Shown here piece by piece: positions 34,735 to 46,900 of a stretch of DNA of 64,000 nucleotides (positions are counted from its first letter, which is position 1; each line of letters starts with the position of its first letter). The DNA comes from Antedon mediterranea (Eukaryota; Echinodermata; Crinoidea; Comatulida; Antedonidae), in contig NC_092670.1 in NCBI RefSeq assembly GCF_964355755.1, positions 5,231,001 through 5,295,000 of the forward strand, read 5' to 3'. The notes beneath the pieces are model-generated. The model worked only from the letters and a program-made list of their open reading frames with translations, had not been told where the DNA came from and did no database searches. Both the position numbers and the translations under genes were made by a program.

Positions 34735-35830
34735 ATGGATGATGCACGTTGTGTACACAACACCCCACAGATCGACGCGACTCGACTGGGGGTTTCCCCT
34801 GATCGTATGTAAAGCTAAGCTGTTAATTTGTCGGTAAGTAGGCCTAGACGGTTATTTTAAATATAATAATTATATATATAACGCAAACTAGACAGACGTT
34901 TGTAATAACAGGAAGGTAATTAATTAACTTAGCCTGGGATTTTTTCAGGGCTAGGCCTAGAATAATACATGCATAGGCCTTAGGCTAGTAGTAGTAGTAG
35001 TAGAGGAGGCAGGCTGCTGGGACAATCGGGTCTCTGCAGAAAATGCCCAGCTAGGCCCTATACATTGTACTCTTCATAGACTGGCCTAGGCTAGGCCATC
35101 AATCCGAAAATACAGCCAGCCTGCTGTACCATATACATAATTTACAGTTGAATCTTGTTTAACTAGTTTTTATGATAAAAATAAAACAAACATTTTTTCA
35201 GGGAAAATGGTTACAATACAACTTACAAGCCTGAAGTTGAGAACCTTCCTCCAGCAGCACTGTACAAGTAGACAGAGGGGAAAAGCCAGCTTAGCCATTT
35301 TACCACACAAACTACTGTTCTTTACCATGTAACTCTGTACTGTAGTAAGTCAAATATTTGTTTTCTCTTTATTAAGTCTTAGTTGTAATGTGTTTTACCA
35401 TAGAAAGTTAGTGTACTTATTTGTCAAAGCAAGCAATTTCACTAGCCCACATTTTGCACTAAATGTGCATGATCTAGACCTATTTATAAATACCAAATTC
35501 CAGGTTTTCGTACTTTGCCGAAATTAAAAACTTTAGATTTTGTGAAATATTTAACTTATTTATACATCATTATTTAAACATTTTTATTTAAAGACGTTGA
35601 GCTGATGAAGACTGGAACAGAGGTCACATTTGTACTTCATAAAGACAACTGATGATAGACTCTGTATATGATTGGATATTGCAAGAAAAATATTTGTGAT
35701 GCTGCATTCGGCCAATATGTTCCTGTTCAGCTTGTAAAATGTTGTACAGTATAATTTTTTTTATAAAGCAATAATATTTGTACAGTATATTATTTTGTAA
35801 ACATAACATTCAATAAATAAAAAATACTAC
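34735..35830 (+). other. Candidate small plus-strand transcription unit
   Basis: A CpG-containing exon-like segment ends TTTGTCG|GTAAGTAGG (donor at 34,834). A good acceptor TTTTTTCAG (35,205) opens a frame ENGYNTTYKPEVENLPPAAL that stops at 35,272. A further segment from 35,594 encodes DVELMKTGTEVTFVLHKDN then stop, and is followed by AATAAATAAA near 35,811. I could not join these into one frame and do not recognise them. It may be transposon-derived. Confidence 0.25.
35227..35259 (-). CDS. Candidate 33-nt microexon
   Basis: On the minus strand TCTACTTGTACAG precedes it and GTAAGT follows it. Joined in phase to the exon ending at 36,654 it extends VESYSF with SAAGGRFSTSG. The same bases also lie in a plus-strand exon candidate (35,206 onward), so at most one reading is right. 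Confidence 0.2.
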
Positions 35831-36653
35831 TACAACAGTACACAGAATAAATTCTTCAATTTTACTTACACTTCATAATGTTACTGTAAATATTACATTG
35901 CAAAAGGAGTTAATAAAAAATATATATAGGCCTAGGCCTATATACAGTTACAGTATATCTTATTGAATTCCTGTATTGTTTTTTGTGTCAATTTGTCTAC
36001 TAATATCAATGTGTTGATTGTGGCAGTAATTACGGCAGCTATAGTCTTCTAAGATCGCTCATATCCATTACAAAGTGTCATTTTAATAGTAAGAAATGTT
36101 TCAATAAATTGTGAATGTTGCCGATACATTTTGTGTTTCTCACTACTTCACTTGCTCTTATTGTTCAATCAATGTTAATACCTGAAAAAAAAGAAGAAAA
36201 TTGTGTCAAATATCTGCATAAAATGGTTAATTGTGCAAATGTTGATTTGAACCTATTGCATTTGATGCAGAAAATATTTTTAAAATACTGTACAGTAAAC
36301 ATTCAAAACAATATTTAGATTTATTTGGTAATTTTCTCTGCAGAATAGATAGTTGAAATCCTAACAAATTAAACCAATTTATCAGGATGCCAAACAAAAT
36401 TATAAAAAAAAAATACATCCCTCCTGGTGGTGGTCTAGCCCTAGCTAGTAGTGTACTGCCTAGCCTAGGCCTACTACCTCTACTTATAGAAACAGGAGGC
36501 AGCAGTAAGGCTACTCGAGACTGCCTGCCATGTGGTTGTGCTAGTTAGTACTAGGCCTACTAGTATGTAGTAGACTAGTATACAGTAGCAGAAAACTCGG
36601 GCCTAGGGCCTAGGCCTAGCTAGGCCTCTCCTGCTAGCGAAACAAAAACTCAC

Positions 36654-36775
36654 CTAAATGAATAAGATTCAACATCAAAGTTACCAACTGCAGTTCTACT
36701 TAGTATTCTGCTAGCTATAGTTTTCGTGTTTTCTTCAAGATCGTCTCGCGTCACTACTCGACTCTCTCTATGCAT
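36654..36775 (-). CDS. Unrecognised first-exon-like frame (MHRESRVVTRDD...)
   Basis: On the minus strand an ATG at 36,775 opens 40 codons, MHRESRVVTRDDLEENTK to NFDVESYSF, ending in a strong donor AG|GTGAGT at 36,653. The sequence is mixed, charged and protein-like, and CpG-rich upstream. An in-frame ATG further upstream (36,841) is also possible. A GGCCTAG-rich stretch follows in the putative intron. I do not recognise the protein. A 33-nt segment at 35,227-35,259 could be the next exon. Confidence 0.4.
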
Positions 36776-37079
36776 TGCTATCGTCGCGCGTTGTTGGCTG
36801 TTTGTTGAGAGAACCATCATCCACAAGATGTATCCATACAATATGAATATTTATGAGCTAACTCAGGTCAAGGGTTAAATTAAACCGGAACACGTTTGTC
36901 TTCCAGACAAATAGCTTCCGGTTGGTTAATTTTTGCTTTAAATTACGATTTTCTCGAGTAAAACATTTTTTTTTTCGATCCAATTTCAGTTCAAAGTGAA
37001 TAACTTTTATGTGCAATTAAAATGGCCTATTCAACAAAAATATTTAAAAAAAAAATGTTTTCAGGGGGACAATACATCT

Positions 37080-39099
37080 TTAATGTAATTAAAAATTAAT
37101 ATTTCTTATAGTATATTTAAACACTGCCCTCTATTAAGGTGGTAGTGAATTCAAATAATTTAGTGCAAATTTGTTATAAACATACTTGCTATACAGTAGT
37201 AACAAGGTCGATGATAATTGTTTTTATTAATGTCATAAATAATTATGATTTATTATGTGTCACAAATGTTATGACCTGATAAAGTTGACGCCTTACATTT
37301 TGACATCAGAAATACCATATTATACTTATAGTTACTGCAATTTGTTTTGTATACACCGTTAGTATTGATGGTACAGAGTACTTTTATAAGGTGAACTGAC
37401 TGCACTGTAATAGTTGTGAATAAACAGGCTGCTTGGTCAGTAGAGCGGTCAAGATGTTACTTGGTCAAATGTATTGATTTTTACTACAGAACAGGTATGT
37501 CTCTGCAGAGCTAACAGTATTAGTAAGATTAGGTAAGATCTCAAATTACTCAGAAGACATTAATTATTAGATTCAATTTTTAACTATCGATATTATGTTC
37601 AGTAGAAGGTAAAAGGTGAAGCCTAGACCTATATTTTTATTCTAAATGTAGGATAATGAGGTCTGTTTTGAAGCTCATTGTACAGCCTCTGCAACATGCA
37701 CAGTATGTGACAGAGTGGCCAGTTTTTTTTTAATTAGGAACCAAACAGCTGAGTGGACTATTGGAAGTTGATCATATCAGGAATTGAACCCAAGTCTTTC
37801 TGTGTGAAGTCTTAAGTCTTGTATAGATTGACTTTTATATTATCCTTTTGAATAATTCTACAGCTCAGAGTCAGATAACATTTGTTTGAATATGAACTTT
37901 ACTGTATCATCATGCACTTTTCCTAATGATATAAGCAATATGGTAAAGGCAGATCTTAAACCGATGCCTCTCACATGTTGGTCAATTTTTCTTTTTAATA
38001 TTCCACTCTCTTCCTGCTAGTATTAGGCCTACATTACAACATCTACTGTGTGGCCGCCTAGAATTCATCTGTCTGACCTTTGATTGAGTTTTTGTATTTT
38101 ATTTTATTTTTTCTTTTCTGTTTATTATATTGATAATATGATGTTTTAATGGTTTTGTAGCTTATTGTTTGCATATTAGATCTAAAATGCTATTAAAAGT
38201 ACAAGAGCTGTATATTTTACTAGCCTACTGTATATTATTAAGATTAGATACACGTAGACAGATTAATGAAGAGAATAGGGGCATGTACTGTACAGTAGTA
38301 CTTAGATCATTAGTTGGTTATGTTTTTATTATAGGCCTAGTACACTTTCTATTCAACAATCCAATGGAAACTACTAATTCTGTCTAAGAATAAATTAGGT
38401 CGTCCTGAAGCTACAGTATGATTATTTGTAGATTCAAAGAAACAAACAAAACAGCTACAGAAAGTGAGTAAGAAGCTTCAAAGAGTTAACACATTATTGA
38501 TGACCTGACATGAGCTGTGATCAATATTAGCCCCTCCAGTAAGCAACCTGTTTATCTGTTGGGTATAATTAACAATAACTAATCAATTAACAATTATATT
38601 GATTGATTGATTGATTGATAATTTACTTCTAAGTGTTCTCAAGGCTCCAATCATTGATTTTATAACAAATAAAAAATGCCCAGAGAAAAAACTGGAGCCT
38701 GGCAGACAGTTGTTTCTTAGTGTGCTCGGACAACGTACAGTATGACTGGTTCTGTAAATATTGCACTTTAGTGTGAGGCATACAAGTTGATGGATTTGTC
38801 ACAAATTAGCAATGTAAGTAAACAATAAAGTTAGTAAACAATGAATAATAAATGTAGATTGTAATCAATAAATTAAGCAAATTATCATGTGATCTGCTGT
38901 ACAGTATAACATTAAGGTGTTTTCCTTTCTTTTAACATTTAATTACCTATGGCTGTTTTTTTATTGCTCCTTCTCTGTGGAAATATTTCGCCAAGTACTT
39001 CACTTTCATTTATATTGTCAACCAACTGGATTTAAATGATTATATCTTGGGTTTTAATTGTCCATGATAGAACACACCCTACTGTTTGCTTTTGCTTTC
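37080..39099. other. AT-rich intergenic DNA with an old SINE
   Basis: A diverged family A SINE on the minus strand occupies about 37,650-37,800 (AGCTGAGTGGACT and CAGGAATTGAACCCAAGTC in plus orientation). A short (TTGA)n lies at 38,600. Nothing else is recognisable. Confidence 0.6.
37650..37800 (-). mobile_element. tRNA-derived SINE, diverged (family A)
   Basis: It shares GAGTGGCCAGTT, CTGAGTGGACT and TCAGGAATTGAACCC with the family A copy at 10,085-10,306 in the same orientation. The head (A-box) is eroded. Confidence 0.5.
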
Positions 39100-39808
39100 G
39101 GGTCATTCCATACCAAATCACCCAAAAAAAATGACATTTTAAACCCTACTTTCTTCAAATTTGCTCAAATTTGGTTTTTGGGTTATTTTTAGCCAAAAAA
39201 CCTGAAATTTTTAATTTGAGCGCCATACGACCAACGGTTCGCGCGCTACGCGCCGTCGTTTCTTTGCGATTTTGCGCAAAATCGACGCGGCGGGCTATAC
39301 TTAAATGACCGTATCTCCGTAACGTGTGGACCGATTTTGTTGTGACAGGTATCGTTGGAAACCTAATTGTTAAAGCTATCCAAATCTTCTATTTACTTTT
39401 GAGATAGAACTATTTAAAAGATGTATAACTTATTCTATTCCATTTGACCTAGGATTTGACCTTGTGGGACAAATTTTTTTTAGATGAAATTTTGTGAAAA
39501 TTATCTCCTACATGATATTTACATAATATAAAAAAATTGGAGATATATTATTTTTTGTTTGCTTTCTAGCTCATTTCAAAGTTGGCTTACTTCAACAATT
39601 CTGGTATTTCTATACAGTGTAGATGTATTGTCGACATTATCACTACCAAATTTACCTCTTAATACTATGGGTGTCACTGTCAGATTATTTAAGACTATAA
39701 CAATGCTTTAATTATATTTTCATGCTCCATAAAAAATAATTATTACTTAGGTAAACATCTGTACACCATTTGACTACCCCATTTGGTTAGCCAAGGATGT
39801 ACAGTACC

Positions 39809-41851
39809 GGACAGAATTATTGCAGATTTTGAACGCATTCAACGCATTGTTAAAGTGTTGACAACGCGTTGAAACTGCGTTGTCCGTTGGCGTTGAAAGT
39901 GTTGAGTTCGTTGAACTGTTTATTCAACCAACACAATGTGTTGCGTTGAGTTTGCGTTGAAATAACGAACAATCGGATTCGTATGGTATTTACAGATTGC
40001 CAGTGTGTATTAGTAGTAGTAGTAATAGTATAAAATACAGTATTACAAATATTTAAGAAAACAAACATAATGTGTATTTTTCCGCGGAAACCTAGCTTAA
40101 TATATTACACTAGGCTAGGCCTACTACTAACGAGTAGGCCCCGTGTGTATATGAGCCGCGTCTGCCATCGCAGTTAGAAGTAGTGGTCATGTCCTTAATT
40201 ACTGTGTGCCTATATTAACTGGAGTATTAAATACCAAAGTTAAGGCGGCGGTGAATCTTGGAGGCTAGGTCACATCGTAATTAATTATTTCCAAACTAAA
40301 AACTTCGCAGTACTGTACTACATTTTTCTCGATTTATAAAAACAGCGTAAAAACAACGTAGCCTACACCCGCCGCCATGGAAGGCAACAATACACCACAA
40401 ACATAACGATCCAGCATGGTCGTTCGTCGTCTTTTTCACGCATGCTTTTCGTGACGTGAGGGACGAACTGATCGAAAGGTGAAGAGTTCATTCATTATGA
40501 AATAACGCGTAATTAAAAGGGAAAAAATCGTTTAGTTTTATTATTATCCATAAATATATCATTATCATGTATTATATTATAAATTAATTATTGTGATGCC
40601 TAACGTAACCCATGCAGAGAAAAGCGTTAAATATAATAACCAAGAAATAGGAATGACCAATTTGATGACAATAGGCAATGTTAGGCGTTTTCTTTAAAAT
40701 CAAAACCTGTGCCATACCATATTATTCACGCCAAGGTGTAACCCACAAATATTTGAATAACCAAACAATTCAGAATAAAGAACCACTTTATTCTGATGCA
40801 AGACAATCTATTATTACAGGCGAGGTTTAGGCGTTTTCTCTTTAACATACTATTGTTTTGTTTCTTAATATATTGGCCTCCTCCTGAAACGGTATGAATG
40901 GGATGGGAGTTGCGAGAATATGCGAGCGAACAGCCAACATTTTAATCAGTTTACAGTGTTATGCTTTTCAAAACGCGCAACGTTTTCAACGCGTTCAACG
41001 CTATGGGATTCAATTGTTTAACGTCGTCAATGAACGGTCAACGGGTTCAACACATTCAACACGCTCTATTGTTAACGTATTCAAAACGCTTTTTGTACTT
41101 AAAAATGTAATGTTGTTCGATTTATAAAGATTTAAATTGGTTCATGGGTTTCGGACACGTCAAATTTTTTAGTTCTTTCAAATTACATTACAACAAACAA
41201 TGGGACAATTATAAAATAAAAACCAAAATAGAGAAACAATATTTTAACTTTATCTCTTGAATCTCGAACAGCTAAAAAATGTAGGCCTAAATAAAATTAA
41301 TTACTTCGTCGTCATTAACGATCGTTAAATACGTCATAACACACGTGGTGTTTTTCTTGAGGAAACCAGGGTGGCGGCCTCGTGTGTTGATGTCAGTAAT
41401 TTCCACGTTGTTTGATTTTACGACGTGAGATCGTGTTTTCCCCCGGAAGGCCTACAGTACAGTGTTAACTGTTAGACTTGGCATCGACCTTATTATTCGA
41501 TGTTTTCCTTCACTAAACACTGGGAAATATCACTGTGTGTTTTATTTGGTAACTGTCCGTTCAATACTTAAAAATATATCTAAGCTTCATATATATTTTA
41601 TTTATATTAAAATATCTGGTAGTGACTGCCGATAGGTATTTTGCCTGTTGTTGTTACTGATCGTTCAGGCGTGCAATCGGCCAGTCTAGTGCTGCAGCAG
41701 CTAGCGTTGAAATAACTAATTGTTTACTTGACATGCTGATAATGACTTTCGTTGAATAAACAACTAAACGTTGAAAGCCGTTCAACGCAACGCAAACACA
41801 ACGCAACGACAACGTGTTGAATGCGTTGGGATTTTTGCAATAATTCTGTCC
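39809..41851. mobile_element. Nested DNA transposon with CGTTGAA clusters
   Basis: The ends GGACAGAATTATTGCA mirror each other. Flanks TGTACAGTAC and TGTACTGTAC (9 of 10 alike) may be a target duplication. Subterminal zones and a central zone (40,970-41,100) carry many CGTTGAA/TTCAACG words, e.g. TTGAACGCATTCAACGC. Three short frames (39,850, 40,894 and 41,771) are not recognisable. It interrupts the left arm of the surrounding foldback element and is therefore younger. Confidence 0.75.
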
Positions 41852-42027
41852 TGTACTGTACCATTAGTTTATGGCACTCTTTTCACACTTTCAAGCAAAT
41901 TGAATCTTGAATTTTTTTTGTTTGATGATATAAACTTTGAAAACATTGATTGTTCTTTGCTGTTCATCATTATTTTTACATTTTTGTTCATTGTATTTTG
42001 TTCACTTTTTTCTTCACTCATAATTAG

Positions 42028-43140
42028 GCTATTACGTTATAAACGGCATGGACCGGGGTGACGATACGTGGGTTGGGGCAAGTAGGGTCCAGTCATTTCA
42101 AGTAAAAATACCACTTGCCCCGGTCCATGCCGTCTAGCTGCCATTTTATGCAATTTTAAAACATTACTACAATTTTAACATTTTTATAAAAAATGCAATA
42201 AAACTGCATAAATTTATAGGGCTATAATTACGTTATAAAACGGCATGGACCGGGGTGACGATACATGGGTTGGGGCAAGTAGGGTCCAGTTATTGCATAA
42301 AAATACCACTTGCCCTGGTCCATGCCGTCTAGCTGCCATTTTATGCAATTTTAAAACGTTACTACAATTTAAATTTTTTTAATAAAAAATGCAATATGCC
42401 ATGATATATAGGGCTATAATTACATTATAAACGGCATGGACCGGGGTGATGATACATGGGTTAGGGCAAGTAGGGTCCACTCATTTCAGAAAAATACCAC
42501 TTGCCCCGGTCCATGCCGTCTAGCTGCCATTTTATGCAATTTTAAAACATTACTACAATTTTAACATTTTTATAAAAAAATGCAATATAACCACATAAAT
42601 TTATAGGGCTATAATTATGTTATAAAACGGCATGAACCGGGGTGACGATACATTGGTTGAGTGGTAATTTTATGCATTGACTACTACTACTTGCCATAAC
42701 CAATGTATCGTCACCCCGGTCCATGCCGTTTATAACGTAATTATAGCCTTATAAATCATGTGGTTATATTGCATTTTTTACAAAAACGTAAAATTGTAGT
42801 AATGTTTTAAAATTGCATAAAATGGCAGCTAGACGGCATGGACCAGGGCAAGTGGTATTTTTATGCAATGACTGGACCCTACTTGCCCCAACCCATGTAT
42901 CGTCACCCCAGTCCATGCCGTTTTATAACGTAATTATAGCCCTATAAATTTATGCGGTTATATTGCATTTTTTATAAAAATGTTAAAATTGTAGTAATGT
43001 TTTAAAATTGCATAAAATGGCAGCTAGACAGCATGGACCGGGGCAAGTGGTATTTTTACTTGAAATGACTGCACCCTACTTGCCCCAACCTACGTATCGT
43101 CACCCCGGTCCATGCCGTTTATAACGTAATTATAGCCTAA
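42028..43140. repeat. Palindromic array of hairpin-bearing ~190-bp units
   Basis: Direct units start near 42,036, 42,230, 42,423 and 42,619, then the orientation flips near 42,675 and the units run back to about 43,135. Each unit carries its own inverted pair CGGCATGGACCGGGG / CCCCGGTCCATGCCG around GTGGGTTGGGGCAAGTAGGG. The whole is therefore a palindrome made of hairpins, forming the core of the giant foldback element. Confidence 0.9.
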
Positions 43141-43939
43141 TTATGAGTGAAGAAATAAGTGAACAAAATACAATGAACAAAAATTTAAAATAATGATGAA
43201 CAGCAAAGAACAATCAATGTTTTCAAAGTTTATATCATCAAACAAAAAGAATTCAAGATTATGGGGTAGTCAAATGGTGTACAGATGTTTACCTAAGTAA
43301 TAATTATTTTGCATGGAGCATGAAAATATATTTAAAGCATTGTTATAGTAGTCTTAAATAATCTGACAGTGACACCCATAGTATTAAGAGGTAAATTTCG
43401 TAGTGATATAATGTCGACAATACATCTACACTGTATAGAAATACCAGAATTGTTGAAGTAAGCCAACTTTGAAATGAGCTAGAAAGCAAACAAAAAATAA
43501 TATATCTCCAATTTTTTTATATTATGTAAATATCATGTAGGAGATAATTTTCACAAAATTTCATCTAAAAAAAATTTGTCCCACAAGGTCAAATCCTAGG
43601 TCAAATGGAATAGAATAAGTTATACATCTTTTAAATAGTTCTATCTCAAAAGTAAATGGAAGATTTGGATAGCTTTAACAATTAGCTTTCCAAAGATACC
43701 CGTCACAACAAAATCGGTCCACACGTTACGGAGATACGGTCATTTAAGTATAGCCCGCCGCGTCGATTTTGCGCAAAATCGCGAAGAAACGACGGCGCGT
43801 AGCGCGCGAACCGTTGATCGTAGGGCGCTCAAATTAAAAATTTCAGGTTTTTTAGCTAAAAATAACCCAAAAACCAAATTTGAGCAAATTTGAAGAAAGT
43901 AGGGTTTAACCCATTGGGTGATTTGACATGGAATGACCC

Positions 43940-46900
43940 TTTCCCTGTATGGTGAATGCTAAATGGTTATATTTGGCTAATGAATTATTATATTATAATG
44001 AATCATTATTTTGTAAAGACAAGGAAAGTAACTGTTTTGAACAATTGTTTTAATAGCCAGTGTGTTGTACTGTACTGTAATGCTGTATGCTTTATGTGTC
44101 CCAGGTTCAAGTCTTGCTCAAAAGTTGTTTTAAATTATTTTTAAATTATAGGTTTGTTTTGTTTTACAAGGTTGAACCCCACTGTGCTAAAAATGACATC
44201 AATCATAAATGGACACTTGTTTACTTCAATTTAGAGAGTGTTTTGTAATACCATGGAGGAAAAAAATAAAAATAAATACATTTTTTCCTCCATGGTAATA
44301 CGGTAGTTAGAGCCACCTGAAAGTGTTTTGCTATATTATATCATTGTATGTATATGTTATATTACTGTAGCAAAATATGGATTTAAAAATATAATTCCCC
44401 TGGGATATCAAATCTTATATTTCACCTAAAAGCAGGCAATATCTGTAATTAGCACCCACCTCCCAAAATTATGTCTATTTTATCAGGAAAATATTCATTA
44501 AACTGGTAAAGCAATAATCATATCATAGCGCCCTCTATAAAACTAAAAATGAATTACCGTATAACATTCTGGTAATACAGGAAATACTGTTCATTTGGGT
44601 ATTTGTTGTAACATGATGTTTACTTGCCAAACCTTTATTACCATCCATTTGTAACTAATTTACGATTTCATTATAGAAAGTTGTCTTTTGGTTTTAAACA
44701 TGACCACCTACAGTATGTCAAGTCACTACCATCATTGTGCATTTTATTTGAAGATGCACTACCAGTATTTATTTTACACCATAAAGAAACCAAAACGGAA
44801 GCTTACAAATTTGAATAAACATTTGCGGCGCAGTCATACATTATCAACAACTTCCTAAAATACTAGGAGGCATAAAAATAATAATATTGTTAGTTAAACC
44901 TCCCCTACTATTTCCTTGTGTAATTATCCAGATGTAAATGCAAAAAATTTTATTATCTAACATACAGTACTCTAAAAGAAATTATTAGTAGAGAATTAGT
45001 TGTTGCCATCAACCTGAATCTGTGTTCCATAGTCAGTGCTTAATTGTACATTCAGTCACTCCTTCAGGAGTAGTAGAACTTGACCAGACCGTGATGTTGA
45101 CTGTATAATGAATGATTTCATCTTTCTGCTTTGCAAACATATATAAAACCATAAAGTAAGAATGAAATTGAGCACTAGATACTATCTAGTGTGTATCCTC
45201 TCATATGTTACTCTAATTAAGGACCTGTTTCGTTTAAAAAATCACAAAAGAACGGTTTTCTTCCAATCCATTTTTTTAAAGCAGGTCACAATACAGGCTC
45301 TTAATTTTTATTAGTAAAAAAAAAACAGTTAAATCTCACTTCATGATCTGGTCGGAAGTTGGTTATATGATAACATCATTATTATGTTAGTCAAATGTTC
45401 AACATTCAGTGGCGTTCTGAGATGCAGCTAAAAATCTCGGCTCTACTGAAATGGTTCTTAGATACAGTAGACCGGAATCTATTGGAATTTATTGTTGTTG
45501 TTTTTTTTTTATTGTGAAATTCAATGACATTCATGCAATACTACAGTATAATAATAATAAAGTAAAGTTTTGATAGTGAAAATGTCCATAAGGATATAAA
45601 ATAACATGATTTCCTTTATTATTAATAATACACAATAGCAGTTATTGTTTAGTTTCACTTTTATTATTATTTGTTCTTTACTAATATTTCTTTCAATTTA
45701 ATTTTTTTTAAAACTTTTTGGGTCATAAAATCAAGGATTTTATATTTCCTTTTTCTTTGACATTTTTACAAAACCTGGATTAGATTGTTTGTATAATAAT
45801 ACTGTAGCCGGTATTAGGTTCTAGAGAGTGATTCGGCTTATTGTGAAACCATTTTGTCGCATAAGAACTACACTGTATACTGAAACACAGGAATAAAATG
45901 TATGTACTGTAGAAGGAATGGAATATTATCAGAGATTAATTTACTTTCGAGTGACCTATCTCTTTTTCTTTTATGTTATTTAAATAAGCATCTTGAATTG
46001 GAACATGGATTGCGCTATTTATGGCCAAAGTATTAAACAAGGAATTTTTTATTGTATTTTTTTAGATTTAAATACCAATTATACAAACATTTTTTAAAGT
46101 ATTGTTCAAGTTGTATTAATTATCTATTTATGATTTTGTTGAATTTGACCCAATATTTGACTGCAATATTGATTTCGTCATGACATTTCACCATTGTTTA
46201 CAATTACAGTATCAGTGATAATGATCAGAGATAGTTGTGGTTACAATGGTTTTATTTTGTATTCATTGTTTGTTTTTAACTAATCAATATTCTTTCATAT
46301 TCCTGTTTATGAACCATCCTGTATGATATTTTTACAGCAAGGCTATAAACAGTATTGTGTGTAAAGACGTCATCCAAGCCATTTGACTGATTGCTGTCAT
46401 AAGACAAGTTCGCTAATATTCCTGGCCTAGACAATGACAGAGTACCTATTGTTGTTATTAGCACTATTGTACACTTGTTGAAGGATTAACAATTATTTCA
46501 TCAAGGTTATCTCCTATATTTGGAAATTGCCAGTACAATTACAGTAATTTGTAGGACTTTTAACATTTTAACAGTATCACTGTAGGAAGGAAGTGATAAG
46601 ACCTGATTTTTTCAGAAAGTTGTCAGCATTTTTTCACAGGACTACAGTTGAAAAACTATTTTGTTGCACCTTACACAGTACAGCTGCAGTACTACTAGTA
46701 GTAGAGTATTATACAAAAATGGATTTGTTTTTTAATTACTCCAAAGTTTGTGAGATTGTACAGTACCTTCAATTCAACTACAGTTTGAACATTTTTGCTG
46801 TTTTGTAGAACATTTGAATTATAAAATTAAACATTTCGAAAGCGTTTGTCAGCATTAGGAAGTTCTGATTGATATTATTGAAAAATTGTACCTTCAATGG

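Larger units (their letters stand above)
34473..37079. mobile_element. TTAA-flanked 2.6 kb element with ~230-bp diverged TIRs
   Basis: The left end AGTTGTATTGTCCCCC (34,473) mirrors the right end (reverse complement AGATGTATTGTCCCCCTGA), and both are bordered by TTAA. The arms stay alignable through GAATAG.CCAT, GTT.TTCACTTT, a long A run and GAGCTAACTCATAAATAT to about 34,698 and 36,838. TTAA targets are typical of piggyBac and Kolobok. The interior holds exon-like pieces on both strands and GGCCTAG-rich DNA but no recognised transposase. Confidence 0.65.
39100..43939. mobile_element. Giant foldback element, 4.84 kb, with a nested insertion
   Basis: The left end GGGTCATTCCATACCAAATC mirrors the right end (reverse complement GGGTCATTCCATGTCAAATC). 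The arms match closely for about 680 bp (39,100-39,782 against 43,264-43,939), including a CpG-rich block GCGCGCTACGCGCCGTCG. The left arm is then broken by a 2.04 kb insertion (39,809-41,851) and resumes at 41,862, mirroring 43,137-43,263 and continuing into a palindromic core. Excluding the insertion, each arm is about 1.3-1.4 kb. The right arm lacks about 75 bp near the insertion point. No protein is encoded. TTTC on both sides could be a target duplication. Confidence 0.85.

Noticed and set aside
42028-43140. CRISPR-like repeat array
   Set aside because: Units are ~190 bp, contiguous and palindromic, without unique spacers, in a eukaryotic genome.
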